From assembly GCA_910577825.1 (NCBI GenBank), contig CAJTOK010000006.1:1-64000 (forward strand): a stretch of DNA of 64,000 nt. Reading direction: 5' to 3'. Under the pieces are notes generated by a model. That model was not told the DNA's origin, ran no database searches, and was given only the letters and a program-made list of their open reading frames with translations. A program made the position numbers and the translations under genes. The stretch's first letter is position 1; each line of letters begins with the position of its first letter. The DNA comes from an uncultured Lachnospiraceae bacterium (GTDB taxonomy: Bacteria > Bacillota > Clostridia > Lachnospirales > Lachnospiraceae). Shown in pieces: positions 33,444-41,571 of the stretch.

Positions 33444-34823
33444 ATGGGTACAGCAATAGGTTTGATAGGTTTAGGCGTTGCTATTGGTTTTCTTGTCTAT
33501 ATGGCATTCAAGGGGCACGGGATTATCGTAGTAGCACCAATAGCCGCAATGATAGCAATTTTATTTTCTTATGGCCTGAAAGGGCACTTTATGGCATCTT
33601 ATACCATTACATATATGGAGGGGTTTGCTAATTACGCAAAAAATTATTTTCCAATTTACCTGCTTGGCGCAATCTTTGCAAAATTAATGGATATCACAGG
33701 CAATGCCTTGTCGATTGCCCATTTCTGCACAGAAAAACTTGGAAAATCAAGGGCAGTCCTTTCTGTAGTAATTACATGTGCAATTCTTACTTACGGCGGC
33801 GTTTCTTTATTTGTAGTAGCATTTGTAATGCTTCCTGTAGCAACAGCGTTATTCCAGGAGGCAGACGTTCCAAAAAGGCTTATTCCGGGATGTATTGCGC
33901 TGGGTGCATTTACATTTACAATGACAGCACTTCCCGGCAGCCCGCAGGTACAGAACACAATACCAATGCAGTATTTCGGGACAGATTCATTTGCCGCCCC
34001 AGGTTTAGGGGTTATCGCATCCGTCATTATGTTTGCTGGCGGAATGATATGGCTTACGTACCGTACCAATAAAGCAAAAGCTGCTAATGAAGGATATGGG
34101 AATTATAATGACCAGGCAGAGAAGACAGATGGAAGTATACCAAATATCTTAATGGCAGCATTACCAATCCTTATTATCCTGGTGGTAAACCTGGTACTTT
34201 CCAAAATAGTATACCCGTCTTTAGATGGTGCTTATATGGAAGAAGAATTTGGAAGTACATTAGCTGCTAACAGTGGTACATGGAGTGTATTAATTGGTAT
34301 GCTGGTATCTATATTATTCCTGCTTGTCTTTAACTTTAACAAGGTAAAAGACAAAATAAAAGACGGCTTAAAAACAGCTTCTATTGATTCACTTACACCA
34401 TTAGTTAACAGCTGTGCAGTAGCAGGGTTTGGTTCAGCAGTAAAAATCCTCCCTATTTTTGCCGTTGTTTCAGGGGCAGCACTCAGCCTGTCAGCCATAC
34501 CGCTTTTAAGTGAAGTAATTTCAGTAAACCTTTTATGTGCAATGACAGCATCTGCCTCAGGAGGCCTTAGTGCAGCACTGGAAGTTATGGGAGAGACTTT
34601 CCTGGCTTCTGGAATCAACCCGCAGGTACTGCACCGCCTGGCTTCTATATGTTCTGGCGGGCTGGATAACCTTCCTTATAACGGGGCGACAGTAACTGTC
34701 CTTGCATTATGCGGCATGACACATAAGCAGTCATACCTGGATATGTTTATGGTGGCTACAGTTATTCCAATCGTTGCATCAGTCGTTGTAATGGTTCTTG
34801 GCTCTTTTGGATTATGTTTTTAA
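33444..34823 (+). CDS. GntP family permease
   Basis: A 459-residue membrane protein with about 12-13 helices of the GntP type, known for H+-coupled uptake of gluconate and related sugar acids. Family features include TYGGVSLFVVAFVMLPVATALF and FTMTALPGSPQVQNTIPM. The gene lies in an ascorbate-type locus that has no PTS transporter, so it probably imports ascorbate, a breakdown product, or another aldonic acid or lactone. It is intact, with RBS AAAGGAGAG. Confidence 0.85.
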   Translation: MGTAIGLIGLGVAIGFLVYMAFKGHGIIVVAPIAAMIAILFSYGLKGHFMASYTITYMEGFANYAKNYFPIYLLGAIFAKLMDITGNALSIAHFCTEKLGKSRAVLSVVITCAILTYGGVSLFVVAFVMLPVATALFQEADVPKRLIPGCIALGAFTFTMTALPGSPQVQNTIPMQYFGTDSFAAPGLGVIASVIMFAGGMIWLTYRTNKAKAANEGYGNYNDQAEKTDGSIPNILMAALPILIILVVNLVLSKIVYPSLDGAYMEEEFGSTLAANSGTWSVLIGMLVSILFLLVFNFNKVKDKIKDGLKTASIDSLTPLVNSCAVAGFGSAVKILPIFAVVSGAALSLSAIPLLSEVISVNLLCAMTASASGGLSAALEVMGETFLASGINPQVLHRLASICSGGLDNLPYNGATVTVLALCGMTHKQSYLDMFMVATVIPIVASVVVMVLGSFGLCF

Positions 34824-34840
34824 AGTATTATATATCACCT

Positions 34841-34904
34841 GCAAAATGCACAAATGTGCATTTTGCGGGAAAAAGTTGAAACGTAACATAATAAATGCTA
34901 TTCT
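34841..34904 (+). promoter_or_regulatory. Perfect 11-bp palindromic operator plus promoter before the epimerase
   Basis: GCAAAATGCAC (34841-34851), AAAT, GTGCATTTTGC (34856-34866) is a perfect inverted repeat containing ACAAATGTGC. A promoter follows: TTGAAA (34876-34881), 17 bases, TATTCT (34899-34904). The operator core sits 16 bases before the -35, identical to the promoter at 32697. The palindrome could also weakly terminate the permease transcript. Confidence 0.7.
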
Positions 34905-34930
34905 TATGAAAAATAAATAAAAGGAAAAGA

Positions 34931-35806
34931 GTGGAAGTTATGTATAATATTCATAAAAACCCTATTGGAATTTATGAAAAGGCGCTGCCAAATTCCTTTA
35001 CATGGGAAGAAAAATTCAGGGCAGCAAAAAAAGCTGGATTTGATTATATGGAATTATCCATTGATGAATCAGATGAAAGGCTTGCAAGGCTTGACTGGAC
35101 AGACGAGGATATCGAAACCCTCCGTTCTGTAATGAGGTTTACAGGGATTTCTTTTCCAACCATGTGCCTTAGCGGCCACAGGAAATATCCATTTGGAAGC
35201 AAAGACCCTGCTACCAGGAAAAAAGCTATGGAAATCATGGAAAAGGCCATTAATTTATCTGTAAAGCTTGGAATCCGCTGTATACAGCTTGCAACTTATG
35301 ATGTATATTATGAAGATTCTGATGAAGAAACAAAGAAGCTGTTCCTTGAAGGCATGAAAGAAGCAGTTGCAATGGCATCAAGGGCAGGCGTAATTCTTGC
35401 AATGGAGATTATGGATACACAGTTTGTAGGGACTATTGTAAGGGCACTGCATTACCTGAAGGAAATACCATCACCTTATTTTAAAATCTATCCTGATATG
35501 GGGAATTTAAGCAATTTCAGCAATGATGTAACAGGTGAATTTGAAATAGGCATTCCAGAAACAGTTGCAATACATGTAAAAGAAACAAAACCAGGAGTTT
35601 TTAAAGAAGTGCCTTTTGGTGAAGGAGAAGTAAAATTTACAGAAATCTTTACGAAATTAAAAGATTTAAATTACCAGGGAATGTTTTTAATTGAAATGTG
35701 GGCAGATAACAGCTCCAGCCAGTCTGTAGAACAGGCAACAGAAAAAATATCAGATGCCTACAAATTTGTTACTAAAAAAATGCAGGAAGCAGGAATGGAG
35801 GTCTGA
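34931..35806 (+). CDS. ulaE: L-ribulose-5-phosphate 3-epimerase (UlaE/SgbU type)
   Basis: A 291-residue TIM-barrel epimerase that converts L-xylulose 5-phosphate to L-ribulose 5-phosphate in ascorbate and gulonate breakdown. The N-terminal NPIGIYEKALP and later GFDYMELSIDE, LGIRCIQLATYDVYYE, AMEIMDTQF and YPDMGNLSNF match UlaE. GTG at 34931 is 5 bases after AAGGA; ATG at 34940 is an alternative. Its substrate would come from a decarboxylase (UlaD), which is absent from the window. Confidence 0.9.
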   Translation: MEVMYNIHKNPIGIYEKALPNSFTWEEKFRAAKKAGFDYMELSIDESDERLARLDWTDEDIETLRSVMRFTGISFPTMCLSGHRKYPFGSKDPATRKKAMEIMEKAINLSVKLGIRCIQLATYDVYYEDSDEETKKLFLEGMKEAVAMASRAGVILAMEIMDTQFVGTIVRALHYLKEIPSPYFKIYPDMGNLSNFSNDVTGEFEIGIPETVAIHVKETKPGVFKEVPFGEGEVKFTEIFTKLKDLNYQGMFLIEMWADNSSSQSVEQATEKISDAYKFVTKKMQEAGMEV

Positions 35807-35808
35807 AT

Positions 35809-36855
35809 ATGAAAAAAACAATACTTGCAGAACTTGAAAAATGCTATTCCATTGCCCCGTTAAATTACAAGGGAAAAGAGCACATTTTAGTTGCTGCGGA
35901 AAAAAAGAACCGTTGTATTTTATTTACTGCAGATGGAAAAGAAGAAGCAACTGTATGGGAAGGGCCCGGGGGAGTTATGACCATGGTACAAGTGCCTGGA
36001 ACAGACGGGCAGTTTCTGGCAACACATAAATTCTATTCCCCAAATGATTCTAAAGAAGCTAAAATTATTATTGCCACACCAGATAATAAAGGAAACTGGG
36101 AAATACAAACCTTAACAGATTTACCTTTTGTACACCGTTTTGATATCCTCCAGAGTGGCGGGAAGAAATATTTAATTGCATGTACATTAAAATCAGGACA
36201 TACATACAAAGATGACTGGTCCAGCCCGGGAAAAGTATATACTGCAGAACTTCCAGACGATTTATCTGGTTTTAATGAAGAAAACCAGTTACAGTTAGAA
36301 GTGTTAAAAGAAGGAATGCTTAAAAACCATGGATATTACAGGATAATTGAAAATTCCAGTATGTCATCACTTATTTGCAGTGATAACGGTGTATTCCGCT
36401 TCTATCCGCCAGAAAAAGCAGATGGCGCATGGAAAGAAGAATGTCTTCTTAATACACCTGCCAGTGATGCAGCAATGATTGATTTAGACGGGGACGGGGA
36501 ATTAGAGCTTGTAGTGCTTTCTCCATTCCATGGTGATGAAATATCCATATATAAAAAATCAGGTGGCAGTTACAATAAAGTATATGAATATCCAGAAAAA
36601 GCAGAATTTCTTCATGCAATCTGGTCTGGGACACTGGCAGGCAAGCCGGTTGTTATAACCGGGCACCGCAAAGGTGCAAGAAGGCTTTTTGCACTTTTAT
36701 GGACAGGCAAAGAGTACAGTTTTAAGACAATAGATGATGACTGCGGCCCTGCAAATGCTTATGGATATGTCTGTAATGGAAAAGATATACTGGTTACAAC
36801 AAACAGGGAAATTAACCAGATAGCTATGTACACATTTGAGGGAGGGGAATTTTAA
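35809..36855 (+). CDS. Cytosolic FG-GAP/propeller-like protein in the ascorbate-type locus
   Basis: A 348-residue protein without signal peptide or membrane helix. Repeated beta-strand units (ILVAAEKKNRCILFTADGK, VVLSPFHGDEISIYKK, PVVITGHRKGARRLFALLW) and one DLDGDGELELV loop indicate a beta-propeller of the FG-GAP/VCBS type. Most such proteins are secreted, so a cytosolic one between an epimerase and a phosphatase is notable. It begins 2 bases after the epimerase stop and is clearly part of the operon. A lactone-handling, mutarotase-like or ligand-binding role is conceivable; nothing in the sequence decides this. Confidence 0.6.
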   Translation: MKKTILAELEKCYSIAPLNYKGKEHILVAAEKKNRCILFTADGKEEATVWEGPGGVMTMVQVPGTDGQFLATHKFYSPNDSKEAKIIIATPDNKGNWEIQTLTDLPFVHRFDILQSGGKKYLIACTLKSGHTYKDDWSSPGKVYTAELPDDLSGFNEENQLQLEVLKEGMLKNHGYYRIIENSSMSSLICSDNGVFRFYPPEKADGAWKEECLLNTPASDAAMIDLDGDGELELVVLSPFHGDEISIYKKSGGSYNKVYEYPEKAEFLHAIWSGTLAGKPVVITGHRKGARRLFALLWTGKEYSFKTIDDDCGPANAYGYVCNGKDILVTTNREINQIAMYTFEGGEF

Positions 36856-36926
36856 TGTCCAGAATAGCCCCGTCTATACTACCAGCAGGTTTTCAATGCC
36901 TTGAAAGGCAGTTAAAGGATAAATAA
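36855..36926 (+). pseudogene. Ribulose-phosphate 3-epimerase, 23-codon N-terminal stub
   Basis: An ATG overlapping the previous stop (TAATG) with GGAGGGG upstream starts a 23-codon frame, MSRIAPSILPAGFQCLERQL plus three residues, that ends in TAATG at the next gene. The beginning matches the strongly conserved N-terminus of D-ribulose-5-phosphate 3-epimerases (KIAPSILSADF..L). The remaining roughly 200 residues are missing. The start codon and ribosome site are intact, so this is the head of a gene removed by an in-place deletion. It may now only serve to couple translation to the phosphatase. Confidence 0.65.
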
Positions 36927-37645
36927 TGGCAATAGTTAAAGCAGTTTTCTTCGATATTGATAATACATTATATAATTTTGACAAGGCACATAATGCTGCT
37001 ATGGAAGAATTGTTAAAGTATGGGAAAAAGGAATTTTCACTTGGCCCGGATTCCATGAAAATGCTGTTATCCAAAGCACAATGCCTTATAACAGAAAGGC
37101 TTGGGACAGACAGTCCTGCCATACACAACCGCTTAATCCGTTTCCAGTGTTTTATGGAATTACTTAAATATCCAGTTTTTACAAAAGCAATGGAAATGAA
37201 CCAGATTTACTGGGACACCCTTTTAAGCGTAATAACCCCGGAAGAAGGACTGGTTTCCCTTCTGGAAGCCCTGCATTCATTACATGTCCCTATGGGAATT
37301 GGTTCTGACCAAAATTCCTATATACAATACCATAAGCTCCAGAAACTTGGCATATTAGAATATTTTTCTTTTATTGTCACAAGTGAAGAAGCAGGCATGG
37401 AAAAACCTGCTCCTGGTTTTTTCAAACTGTGCATAGAAAAGGCACATTGCAGCCCGGAAGAATGTATATTTATCGGGGATAATATTAGAAAAGATGTAAC
37501 AGGTGCATTACAAAACGGGCTTTATGGTATATGGTATAATACAAAACAGTGTGAAAATAAAAAATATCCTATTATACATTCCTATAAGGACTGTATAAAA
37601 GCTGGCTGCATTCAATTAGGCAGCAATATAATTATTAAAAATTAA
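36926..37645 (+). CDS. HAD superfamily hydrolase, YjjG-like
   Basis: A 239-residue HAD phosphatase with motif I FFDIDNT (nucleophile Asp), motif II GSDQN (Ser), motif III EKPAP (Lys) and motif IV FIGDNIRKDV. The helical cap between motifs I and II resembles YjjG-type phosphatases. In a sugar locus it may dephosphorylate a sugar phosphate, possibly to relieve accumulation of a toxic intermediate. The substrate is unknown. Starts within the stop of the epimerase stub. Confidence 0.8.
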   Translation: MAIVKAVFFDIDNTLYNFDKAHNAAMEELLKYGKKEFSLGPDSMKMLLSKAQCLITERLGTDSPAIHNRLIRFQCFMELLKYPVFTKAMEMNQIYWDTLLSVITPEEGLVSLLEALHSLHVPMGIGSDQNSYIQYHKLQKLGILEYFSFIVTSEEAGMEKPAPGFFKLCIEKAHCSPEECIFIGDNIRKDVTGALQNGLYGIWYNTKQCENKKYPIIHSYKDCIKAGCIQLGSNIIIKN

Positions 37646-37693
37646 ATATTTAGAATTTTAAAATTTTAAAATTATATAAAGGAGTGAATGATA

Positions 37694-38797
37694 ATGAGTA
37701 AAGTAAATGAAATTACAAGAGAAAGCTGGATTATGAGTACATTCCCTGAATGGGGTACCTGGTTAGTAGAGGACATTGAAAATGAAGTTGTACAGCCAGG
37801 AAATGTAGCAATGTGGTGGTTAGGATGCACCGGGGTATGGTTTAAGACACCAGGCGGTGCTAATATTACCATTGATTTATGGTGTGGAAATGGCAAGCGT
37901 ACACATGGTGATGGAAAAATGAAGCCAGGACACCAGATGGCAAATATGTGTGGCGGACGTGCAATGCAGCCAAATTTAAGAAATGTGCCATTTGTAATTG
38001 ACCCATTTGCTTTTAAACAGGTTGATGCCGTACTGGCAACACATTACCACCAGGACCATATGTCGGCAGAATGGGCAGCCCATGTACTGCAAAGCGGCAT
38101 GACAACCAAAGATGAAAACGGCAAAGAAATTCCAGTTCCATTTATTGGCCCGCAGAAATCTGTAGATACATGGATTAGCTGGGGAGTCCCTGCAGAACGC
38201 TGTACAATAGTACACCCAGGGGATGTAATTAAAATCAAAGATATTGAAATTGTATGCCTTGACTCATTCGACAGAACCTGTATCGTAACAACAGATAAGA
38301 CCGGCCCTGACCGCGAAGAACTGACAGGCATATGCCCAACAGATATGGATGAAAAGGCTGTAAATTATTTAGTAAAAACACCAGGCGGCAATATTTACCA
38401 TTCAGGGGATTCACATTTCTCAATTTACTTTGCAAAACATGGCAAAGATTACGATATTGATGTTGCATTCGGTTCATTTGGAGAAAATCCAATTGGTATG
38501 CAGGATAAAATGACATCTATTGATATTCTGCGTATGGCTGAGAATTTACAGTGTAAAGTTGTTGTTCCAATCCATTGGGATGTATGGACAAATTTCCAGG
38601 CAGATTGTGAAGAAATTAAACTTCTCTATGATTTTAAGAAGGACAGGAATGAATATAAATTCCATCCATTCTTCTGGCAGGTAGGCGGGAAATATGTATA
38701 TCCACAAGACAAGGATAAGATTTATTACCATCACCGCCGTGGGTTTGAAGACTGTTTTGAAGCACCACAGAATATCCCATTCCGTTCCTGCTTATAA
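37694..38797 (+). CDS. ulaG: L-ascorbate-6-phosphate lactonase
   Basis: A 367-residue metallo-beta-lactamase-fold lactonase that aligns with E. coli UlaG from end to end: MSKVNEITRESWIMSTFPEWG, MWWLGCTGVW, ATHYHQDHMSAEWA (metal ligands), HSGDSHFS, GSFGENP and QVGGKYVYP. UlaG opens the lactone ring of ascorbate 6-phosphate to 3-keto-L-gulonate 6-phosphate. ATG at 37694 is chosen over 37688 because AAAGGAG is then 9 bases away and the protein begins like UlaG. With the kinase broken and no PTS in the window, how its phosphorylated substrate is made here is unclear. Confidence 0.95.
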   Translation: MSKVNEITRESWIMSTFPEWGTWLVEDIENEVVQPGNVAMWWLGCTGVWFKTPGGANITIDLWCGNGKRTHGDGKMKPGHQMANMCGGRAMQPNLRNVPFVIDPFAFKQVDAVLATHYHQDHMSAEWAAHVLQSGMTTKDENGKEIPVPFIGPQKSVDTWISWGVPAERCTIVHPGDVIKIKDIEIVCLDSFDRTCIVTTDKTGPDREELTGICPTDMDEKAVNYLVKTPGGNIYHSGDSHFSIYFAKHGKDYDIDVAFGSFGENPIGMQDKMTSIDILRMAENLQCKVVVPIHWDVWTNFQADCEEIKLLYDFKKDRNEYKFHPFFWQVGGKYVYPQDKDKIYYHHRRGFEDCFEAPQNIPFRSCL

Positions 38798-38831
38798 TAA
38801 CATTTAAGATACCAGTATTATAATATAAAAC

Positions 38832-38867
38832 GGGCCATAGAAACCTGGAAACAGGATTCTGTGGCTC
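38832..38867 (+). terminator. Rho-independent terminator of the ascorbate-type operon
   Basis: GGGCCATAGAA / TTCTGTGGCTC (with G-U pairs) plus CCTG/CAGG around a GAAA tetraloop, followed by TTTTAAAA. It lies 35 bases after ulaG. Confidence 0.85.
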
Positions 38868-38889
38868 TTTTAAAATATCCATATTTTAG

Positions 38890-38918
38890 TTTACAAGTCT
38901 TGTATAATTTGCTACTAT
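38890..38918 (+). promoter_or_regulatory. Predicted promoter of the SorC-family gene
   Basis: TTTACA (38890-38895), 17 bases, TACTAT (38913-38918), just after the operon terminator. No copy of the ACAAATGTGC operator is present here, so the regulator does not seem to be autoregulated by it. Confidence 0.6.
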
Positions 38919-38954
38919 ATATCCAATAATTAAAGTATAAAGGGGAGAAAAACT

Positions 38955-39926
38955 GTGGAAGATTTAAAGAATTATGAGGTAATGAGTGTCCAGGAAAAAT
39001 GGAATATGCTGGCAATGGTTGCCAATTTATATTATAACTCAGATATGACCCAGAACCAGATTGCTGAAAGGTTATATACATCCCGTTCAAAGATTTCCAG
39101 AATGTTAAAAGAAGCAAGGGAACTGGGAATAGTAGAAATTTATATAAGAGAACCATGGGAACGGAATCTGGAATATGAACAAAAAATACAGGAAACTTTT
39201 CATTTAAAAAATATCAGGGTTATTAAGCAAAAAGACAAAGATAATATAAAAAGTTTAATTTATGAAGCAGCAGCATATTATCTTGATTCTATTATTAAGG
39301 AAAATATGATAGTGGGAATTTCATGGGGCAATACCCTTTATAATGTAGTTAAACATATTGCAGCTAATAACCATAAAAATATCCCTATTACAGTAGTACC
39401 TATTATGGGTGCAGCCAATATCAACAGCCCTGAAAAAGACGGGCTGGATTTATCAAAAGATTTAGCTTCTGCATACGGGGGTAAATACCAGTATATATAT
39501 GCCCCTCTTTTTGTCAGGCAAAAGGAAGTACGCGAAAGCCTGATACAAGATAATAATATAAAAAGTGTCCTGGATTTGTCGAAAAATGCGGACCTGATAT
39601 TAACCAGTGTGGGTTCTATTGTTTATAAATCATGGAGTAATTACCTAAGCAGCAGGACTCTGGAAACATTAGAAAAAAAAGGTGTAGTCGGACATATAGG
39701 AGGCCATTTTTTTGATATACAGGGACAAGAACCAAAGACATCACTTGCAGGAAGAATGATTGGCATAGATACAGAAGATTTTAAAAAATGCCAGGAAACA
39801 ATATGTATTGCTTTAGGAGATAAAAAATCCGGGGCAGTCCTTGGGGCAATAAGGGGAGGATATATTAAGACCCTTATTATAGATGATAAATGTGCAGAAA
39901 ACTTATTAAAATATATGGAACAGTAA
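38955..39926 (+). CDS. SorC/DeoR-type sugar-binding transcriptional regulator
   Basis: A 323-residue regulator. The N-terminal helix-turn-helix (MTQNQIAERLYTSRSKISRMLKEARELG) is followed by the SorC effector domain with GISWGNTLYNVVKH, VVPIMGAA, TSVGSI, GDFxxxxQ-like HFFDIQG and GAIRGGYIKTLIID. These proteins are tetramers controlled by phosphorylated sugars and can activate or repress. GTG at 38955 with AGGGGAGA upstream. Its position directly after the ascorbate-type genes makes it their likely regulator, acting at the two ACAAATGTGC operators. Confidence 0.9.
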   Translation: MEDLKNYEVMSVQEKWNMLAMVANLYYNSDMTQNQIAERLYTSRSKISRMLKEARELGIVEIYIREPWERNLEYEQKIQETFHLKNIRVIKQKDKDNIKSLIYEAAAYYLDSIIKENMIVGISWGNTLYNVVKHIAANNHKNIPITVVPIMGAANINSPEKDGLDLSKDLASAYGGKYQYIYAPLFVRQKEVRESLIQDNNIKSVLDLSKNADLILTSVGSIVYKSWSNYLSSRTLETLEKKGVVGHIGGHFFDIQGQEPKTSLAGRMIGIDTEDFKKCQETICIALGDKKSGAVLGAIRGGYIKTLIIDDKCAENLLKYMEQ

Positions 39927-39945
39927 AGTTCCATATACACAGGCC

Positions 39946-39979
39946 GGCATAAAAACAAGGGGACAAATGTTTTTATGCC
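39946..39979 (+). terminator. Perfect 12-bp hairpin after the SorC-family gene
   Basis: GGCATAAAAACA and TGTTTTTATGCC pair perfectly across a 10-base loop, 20 bases after the stop. A second small hairpin, GCCAGA/TCTGGC, overlaps its end (39977-39992). There is no T-run. The TGGCATAAAAAC edge also occurs at the rim of the palindrome near 23070. Confidence 0.55.
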
Positions 39980-40099
39980 AGAAATGTCTGGCCATGGGTC
40001 TGGCGTACTTTAACTACTTCAGATTCAGTAGTAATGCCTGCTTTTTTATTATACATTACTTCCAGTTTTTATTCTAAGCTGTTTCTTCACAAAAACCAC

Positions 40100-41389
40100 C
40101 TAAAATTTCACAAAAAGAACTATATTAAAAAAACCATCTTCCAGATAACATCCTGTTTCCCCGCCAATTTTATCTGAAAAAGCCATTACACTCTGCATTC
40201 CAAGTCCATGTCCTCCGCCTTGTGTACTTTTGGGAAGACCCGAAACAGAATCAAATTCAATTTCTTTATCATATTTATTCTTCATATGTATTAACAAATG
40301 TTCATTTGAACAATTAATTTTTATATATATATTTCTTTTGTCTTTATCAAAATCCTCCACACATATTATTGCATTCTCAAATAAATTTGCAACCACCAGT
40401 GTAAATTCATAATCATTAACTGGTATTTTCTTTGGAATAGCAATATCCAGGTCCACTTTAATACCAAGAGAACCTGCCTTATCCATCATTTTTGAAATAA
40501 TAGTATTAGCAATCAGGTTATTACAATATTTAACTACCTTATTTTCATCTGCCACACTATTAATATGTTCTGTTATTTTTCTTATCTCATTATATTTTTT
40601 TTGTTCAAGCATCGCACTAATCATTCTGGAATAATGCCTCATATCATGGCGCAGTATTTTTAAATTGTGCTCAGACTGTTCTATCATATAATACTGGTTT
40701 TCAAGACTTTTAATATATTCCTCCATAAATATATTTTTCCAGTAAATATCCATATTTTCCGACTGGCTTTTCAAGTAACGCAAAACCGCCACATAAGATA
40801 CAAACATAGTTATAATAAGCATAATAATTCCAATAATATTATCAGGAATATCATAAAGCGTATTTGGGAAGAATGCTATAAAGGAAAAACTGCAATAAAA
40901 AAATACAGGAATCAAACATAATTCCCACCAGTCTTTCATATATTCACTTTCCTGTGATTTCAGGCATATATTCCTTATTCTGAAAAGCAGGAACATAAGA
41001 ATAACAATATGCACAATAATACTTCCTATAACTGATAATATCTCATTTCTGGTAAGTATATGTAAAACAGTAGCAATACTGCTTCCTGCTATTACATAAT
41101 TAGATGCACTAAGCCCTGTAAATACAACTTTGCTGTTCCTGTTCCTGGAAATAAAAAAAGAAACAGACTGTGTAATAATAATCTGCAAAACAGTTATTAT
41201 TACATAACATATATCACTTCCATAAAAAAAATCCAGTTTAACAAAATCCATAAAAACTAGCAGGCAAAATACAAAGAAACATATTAACACTGTTACAATT
41301 TTTGAATAACGGTGTACAATAAAAAAGAAAATAAACAACATTAAAAAAATATGGCTTATCATATATGATACATTTATAAAATAATTCAT
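40100..41389 (-). CDS. Sensor histidine kinase, GHKL type (orphan)
   Basis: A 429-residue kinase. The first 210 residues hold about six transmembrane helices. A Spo0B/AgrC-like dimerisation helix follows with the phospho-acceptor region LRHDMRHYSRM, then a GHKL ATPase with N box LVVANLFENAI and G box GGGHGLGM. The layout is that of peptide-sensing kinases such as AgrC. No LytTR-type response regulator or signal-peptide gene is adjacent, so its partner is elsewhere. It could alternatively sense small molecules. Confidence 0.88.
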   Translation of the reverse strand: MNYFINVSYMISHIFLMLFIFFFIVHRYSKIVTVLICFFVFCLLVFMDFVKLDFFYGSDICYVIITVLQIIITQSVSFFISRNRNSKVVFTGLSASNYVIAGSSIATVLHILTRNEILSVIGSIIVHIVILMFLLFRIRNICLKSQESEYMKDWWELCLIPVFFYCSFSFIAFFPNTLYDIPDNIIGIIMLIITMFVSYVAVLRYLKSQSENMDIYWKNIFMEEYIKSLENQYYMIEQSEHNLKILRHDMRHYSRMISAMLEQKKYNEIRKITEHINSVADENKVVKYCNNLIANTIISKMMDKAGSLGIKVDLDIAIPKKIPVNDYEFTLVVANLFENAIICVEDFDKDKRNIYIKINCSNEHLLIHMKNKYDKEIEFDSVSGLPKSTQGGGHGLGMQSVMAFSDKIGGETGCYLEDGFFNIVLFVKF

Positions 41390-41571
41390 TACATCTTCCT
41401 GTCCGTTTCCAATAATTATGTCAAATATTAAAATATAAAACTATATTTATAAGTTATTATAGTATATTAAAAATAAAAAGTCAAACCTCAAACTGACCAA
41501 TATTTGCCATTTTTACAATTTATTATACAATAGACATAACTTTAAAACCATAATAAAGGATGGATTGCATT

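Noticed and set aside
40230..40412. Plus-strand frames opposite the histidine kinase
   Set aside because: Antisense to the conserved ATPase boxes of the kinase; no ribosome site.
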